Source: a candidate division KSB1 bacterium
GTDB lineage: Bacteria > Zhuqueibacterota > Zhuqueibacteria > Residuimicrobiales > Krinioviventaceae
Direction: 5' to 3'
Assembly (NCBI GenBank): GCA_034505495.1
Contig: JAPDQV010000023.1
Span: 1 to 55,449, forward strand
Length of the DNA: 55,449 nucleotides
Below the pieces are notes generated by a model, which was given only the letters and a program-made list of their open reading frames with translations, did not search any database and was not told the DNA's origin. Shown one piece after another: positions 52,380 to 55,449 of this stretch. The stretch's first letter is position 1. Every line of letters starts with the position of its first letter. Made by a program: the position numbers and the translations under genes.

Positions 52380-53759
52380 ATGAAGAACGAGTTTCTGGTT
52401 CCTGAACTGCGGGAGCTGCTGAACATCGGCGACATCGAATCTTTGCGCGACTTTTGCGAGTCGAATCACCCGGCGGAAGTTGCGGATTTTATCTCTGCGC
52501 TCGAACCGAACGAAATCTGGCAGATCCTTTTGGCGGTCAAACCCGAAATCCGCGCCGAGATATTCAGTCATTTCGATGAAGATGACCAGCTCGAATTAAC
52601 CGAAAAGCTGAGCCGCACCGAGCTGGCCAATCTGATTACGGACATGTCGCATGACGATCGCGTCGACTTGTTCAAACGTCTGCCCGAGGAGACGCAAAGG
52701 TCCCTGCTGCCCGCCTTGGCACAGGCAGAACGAGAGGACATTCGCCGCCTGGCCTCTTACGAGGAAGGTACCGCCGGATCGGTAATGACCTCCGAGTATG
52801 CGGTTCTTCAACCGTCCCTCACCGCCGCCGAAGCCATCGAAAAGCTGCGGCTGGAAGCTCCAAACAAGGAGACCATTTACTATGCCTATGTGGTCGACGA
52901 TCAGCGTCGACTGATCGGTTTTATTTCGCTCAAAGATCTCATTATTGCCCGGCCGCACCAAAAGGTCGAAGACCTGATGCATCGGGACGTCATCTATGTT
53001 AAAGCCGACGATGACCAGGAAGAAGCGGCGCGCAAAATCCAAAAGTACGACCTCCTCGCCATTCCCGTCGTCAACAACGACCGAGTGCTGGTCGGCATCA
53101 TTACCCACGACGACGCTCTCGACATCATCACGCAAGAGCATACCGAAGACATGGAAAAAATCATGGCCATCGGCGGTTCGCACGAAGCCGGCGTGTACCT
53201 CCGCACTTCGGCCTGGGAACATTTCAAGAATCGCGCAACCTGGGTGGTGAGCGTTGCGGCGCTGGGTTTGGTATCCGGTATGATCATCCACAGCTTTGAG
53301 TCGACGCTAATGAATTTGATGATCCTTGCCCTTTACATGCCGATGGTTGCCGACACCGGCGGCAACACCGGCAGCCAGTCCGCTACGGTCGTTGTCCGCG
53401 CGTTGGCCCTCAAAGAAATTTCCCCCAGCGATTTCCTGAAGGTGATTTTCAAAGAACTGCGCGTATCGCTGCTTTTGGCCGTGATTTTAGGTTTGCTCTC
53501 CTGGTTAAAAGTCATGTTTCTCTCACAGGGCTCTACGATTCCTTCCGGCTATACTTTGCCGAGGATCGGTCTGGCCATCGCCGTTGCTTTAGGTTTGCAG
53601 GTAGTCACGGCAACCTTGATCGGCGCCGTTTTGCCGCTCATTGCCGCAAAGCTCAAATTGGACCCGGCAGTCATCGCCAGCCCGGCTTTGACGACCATCG
53701 TGGATATGACCGGCCTAGTCATTTATTTTACTTCGGCCAAGCTCATCTTGGGCATCTGA
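52380..53759 (+). CDS. mgtE: magnesium transporter MgtE
   Basis: 459-residue Mg2+ channel/transporter of the inner membrane. N-terminal superhelical domain (about 1-130, HPAEVADFISALEPNE, TDMSHDDRVDLFKRLPEE). Tandem CBS domains about 135-255 gate the pore (SVMTSEYAVL, DLMHRDVIYVKAD). Five C-terminal helices include the pore signature VADTGGNTGSQSATVVVRAL and end TIVDMTGLVIYFTSAKLILG. Start at ATG 52380; GTG 52374 would overlap the ribosome-binding site. Confidence 0.95.
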   Translation: MKNEFLVPELRELLNIGDIESLRDFCESNHPAEVADFISALEPNEIWQILLAVKPEIRAEIFSHFDEDDQLELTEKLSRTELANLITDMSHDDRVDLFKRLPEETQRSLLPALAQAEREDIRRLASYEEGTAGSVMTSEYAVLQPSLTAAEAIEKLRLEAPNKETIYYAYVVDDQRRLIGFISLKDLIIARPHQKVEDLMHRDVIYVKADDDQEEAARKIQKYDLLAIPVVNNDRVLVGIITHDDALDIITQEHTEDMEKIMAIGGSHEAGVYLRTSAWEHFKNRATWVVSVAALGLVSGMIIHSFESTLMNLMILALYMPMVADTGGNTGSQSATVVVRALALKEISPSDFLKVIFKELRVSLLLAVILGLLSWLKVMFLSQGSTIPSGYTLPRIGLAIAVALGLQVVTATLIGAVLPLIAAKLKLDPAVIASPALTTIVDMTGLVIYFTSAKLILGI

Positions 53760-53895
53760 ACGGCTGCCCTCAAAGAGCCTTTTCGGCGGATCTGCGGAGA
53801 TAAGGTGCGGGCCTTGCACTGAACATTGTAGGAACAAGCGTCGGACCAAACGGATCGGAGTGTTTAAGCGTAGTAGAATTAACGGAGGTTTTTGC
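53760..53895 (+). other. intergenic gap before the isomerase-like gene
   Basis: 136 bp. A TAGAAT occurs at 53874-53879 without a good -35 hexamer, and AACGGAGG precedes the next ATG. No terminator or repeat seen. Confidence 0.3.
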
Positions 53896-54738
53896 ATGAA
53901 CACTTTAACGCGAAGGCAGTTTTTGCGCAGCACCGCCGCGGTTGCCGGCTTGGCATGGGGGGCAGCCGCACAAGAAAGCCGACAGTGGCGCGAAATCGGC
54001 CTGCAGGTCTTTACCATCCGCAAATCCCTGCAGGAGGACTGGGAAAAGACGCTGCGCCGAGTGGCGGAAATCGGTTACAATACCCTGGAGATGGGCGCCT
54101 ATTTCGGGGAGTCGCCGGCAGCCTTTAAGGCTTTCCTGCAGGAAATCGGTTTGAAGGTCATTTCCGGCGGCGGATCGATCGGGGCTTTGCGCGCCAATCT
54201 CTCACAACTCATCGATCAGTCGCTGGCCATGGAAAAGGAATACCTCGTTTGCTTTTGGCCGTGGGAAGGATCCATGGAGGGTAAGACCATCGACGATTGG
54301 CGGCGTCTGGCTGAAGAACTGAACGCCATTGGTGAAAAGGTCAAACGGTCGGGTTTACGGTTTGCCTATCACAACCACGACATCGAATTTCAGCCGACCG
54401 AAGGCAGAATACCATTCGATGTGCTTTTGCAGGAGACCGACCCGACAATGGTTGGTATAGAATTGGATATTTACTGGATGGTCAAAGGCAACCGTCAGCC
54501 GATCGATTATCTTGAATCCTATCCCGGCCGTTTCCCTTTATGGCACGTCAAGGATATGGATGCGACGCCGCAGCGGGGATTCGCCTGCGTCGGGGAAGGC
54601 GTCATCGACTTTCCCGCAATCTTTAAGCGTGCGGAAAGAGCCGGCCTGCGGCACATCTTTGTCGAAAACGACGAACCGAAGGACGAACTCGCCTGCATCA
54701 AAACAAGCTGCGAGTATTTGCGCGCCATGCGTTATTGA
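53896..54738 (+). CDS. Tat-exported sugar phosphate isomerase/epimerase-like protein
   Basis: 280 residues. A twin-arginine signal (TRRQFLRSTAAVAGLAWGAA) precedes a xylose-isomerase-like TIM barrel. Putative metal ligands are in FAYHNHDIEF, GIELDIYWM, WHVKDMD and FVENDEP. Family members act on free sugars or derivatives in the periplasm; the exact substrate is not readable. Start at ATG 53896 after GGAGG. Its 3' end overlaps sfsA on the opposite strand by 7 bp. Confidence 0.85.
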   Translation: MNTLTRRQFLRSTAAVAGLAWGAAAQESRQWREIGLQVFTIRKSLQEDWEKTLRRVAEIGYNTLEMGAYFGESPAAFKAFLQEIGLKVISGGGSIGALRANLSQLIDQSLAMEKEYLVCFWPWEGSMEGKTIDDWRRLAEELNAIGEKVKRSGLRFAYHNHDIEFQPTEGRIPFDVLLQETDPTMVGIELDIYWMVKGNRQPIDYLESYPGRFPLWHVKDMDATPQRGFACVGEGVIDFPAIFKRAERAGLRHIFVENDEPKDELACIKTSCEYLRAMRY

Positions 54739-55445
54739 TGGCTTTCCGGCGGCGTCAGATCGAACGGCAAAGGTTCCCCTAAATTGATTTCCTGCACCGA
54801 GACATCAGCACGGTAGACGAGAATCTCTACTCCGCGTTCGTGTGCCGTTTTGAGCGCGAGCGAAAACGAAGGATCGATCTCATAAGCCGGTCTAAAAAGA
54901 TTTGCGTCGTTCCGCTGAACGACGAAAAAGAGAACCGTCCGATGTCCCTGCTCGATGAGCTTGGTCAAGGCCTCCAGATGACGCAATCCGCGGCTGGTCA
55001 CGGCGTCCGGAAAATAAGCGATGCCGTTTTCAACCATCGTAACGCTCTTGACCTCTACGTAACACCGTTCCCCGGGGCGACTAAGCATGAGGTCGATGCG
55101 GCTGTCGTCACTGATTTTGACCTCGGTCTGAATCTGATTGTAGCCGCTCAGCTCCGGTATAAGCCCCTTTTTCACCGCCCGATGCACCAACCGATTGGGT
55201 ACAAAGGTATTGACGCATACCCAAACGCCATTGATCTCGATCAGCTCCCAGGTATGCGGATGCCTGCGGTTGGGGTTGTTGTCTACCGACAGCATGACTC
55301 GGCTGCCGGGTACAAAGCAGGTTCGCATGCTGCCGCTGTGATTGCATGCAGCGTTAATAACCTGGCCGTTGTCCAATTTAACAGTGGCCAAAAAACGCTG
55401 CGGCCTGGCTAAGAGCGTTCCTTTGACAAGCGGTGGATTCTTCAT
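54732..55445 (-). CDS. sfsA: SfsA-family putative nuclease
   Basis: 237-residue complete gene (start 4 nt from the window edge). Named for sugar fermentation stimulation in E. coli; the fold has an N-terminal OB-like part (ATVKLDNGQVINAACNHSGS) and a restriction-endonuclease-like core (SRIDLMLSRPGERCYVEVKS). Conserved TSRGLRHLEAL follows. The metal-binding D-EVK pattern supports nuclease activity, which remains debated. Promoter lies outside the window. Confidence 0.92.
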   Translation of the reverse strand: MKNPPLVKGTLLARPQRFLATVKLDNGQVINAACNHSGSMRTCFVPGSRVMLSVDNNPNRRHPHTWELIEINGVWVCVNTFVPNRLVHRAVKKGLIPELSGYNQIQTEVKISDDSRIDLMLSRPGERCYVEVKSVTMVENGIAYFPDAVTSRGLRHLEALTKLIEQGHRTVLFFVVQRNDANLFRPAYEIDPSFSLALKTAHERGVEILVYRADVSVQEINLGEPLPFDLTPPESHQ

Positions 55446-55449
55446 TTCT

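Noticed and set aside
1..55449. tRNA genes, rRNA genes, CRISPR arrays, insertion sequences or prophage
   Set aside because: Intergenic gaps were read for tRNA arm patterns, repeats and terminal inverted repeats and none was found; coding content is core metabolism and transport.

Overview
This 55.4 kb window comes from a Gram-negative-type chromosome. The outer-membrane evidence is an LptD-like LPS-assembly protein, a lipoprotein-anchored RND efflux pump with a TolC-like channel, and a predicted outer-membrane barrel. A secreted protein ends in a 'YPNPFN...' sorting/FlgD-like domain of the kind abundant in KSB1, Calditrichota and Marinimicrobia. Together with primary promoters whose -10 element reads TAnnTT (as in Bacteroidota), this suggests an uncultured member of the FCB superphylum, most likely KSB1/Calditrichota-like. 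That placement is inference: there is no rRNA in the window. I found no tRNA, rRNA, CRISPR array, transposase or phage gene; this looks like ordinary, tightly packed core chromosome with some accessory modules.

Layout. 1-8020 (minus): an essentially complete menaquinone operon in the order ubiE-menF-menD-menH-menB-menA-menC-menE, mostly with 4-bp stop/start overlaps; menE runs off the left edge. 8041-8574: a thioredoxin gene with its terminator and promoter. 8655-10346 (plus): a PTPS, folE and SDR trio that looks like a tetrahydrobiopterin-type pterin pathway. 10453-19625 (plus): a secreted S55-type serine peptidase, a secreted beta-propeller protein, an NrnA-like DHH phosphoesterase, a GAF/PAS sensor and a REC-PAS-PAS histidine kinase, closed by a bidirectional terminator. 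19671-25939 (minus): TetR, TolC-like, membrane-fusion lipoprotein and RND pump, with a TetR-type operator. 26027-31659 (minus): TetR, outer-membrane barrel, ABC ATPase, two FtsX-type permeases and a LolA-like protein, which look like one trans-envelope export system. 31786-37760: rarA and lptD (plus), facing ssb-like, NUDIX and ogt (minus). 38033-40145 (plus): a metal-dependent-hydrolase-like protein and a secreted sorting-domain protein. 40143-43697 (minus): moxR, DUF58 and an NtrY-like kinase. 43720-45816: rlmN and a SLOG-family protein, facing a membrane coiled-coil protein. 45906-52192 (plus): iorAB, two phenylacetate-CoA ligases, a double-ACT protein and a PaaI thioesterase, for aryl-acid/aryl-pyruvate metabolism. 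52380-55445: mgtE, a Tat-exported sugar isomerase-like protein and sfsA.

The most notable pattern is regulatory. Five genes with no Shine-Dalgarno (ubiE, rarA, ogt, the hydrolase at 38033 and rlmN) each have TTGnnn, 17-18 bp, TAnnTT placed so that the start codon lies about 5-6 nt after the -10 element. This predicts leaderless mRNAs from a common promoter type. Genes with a Shine-Dalgarno (moxR, iorA) use the same promoter further upstream.

Other notable points are the biopterin-like trio, an S55 peptidase whose serine and histidine motifs are in the reverse order to SpoIVB, the TetR-barrel-ABC-LolA-like module, a TetR gene that seems to need an AUC start, and two structured leaders in front of iorA and mgtE.
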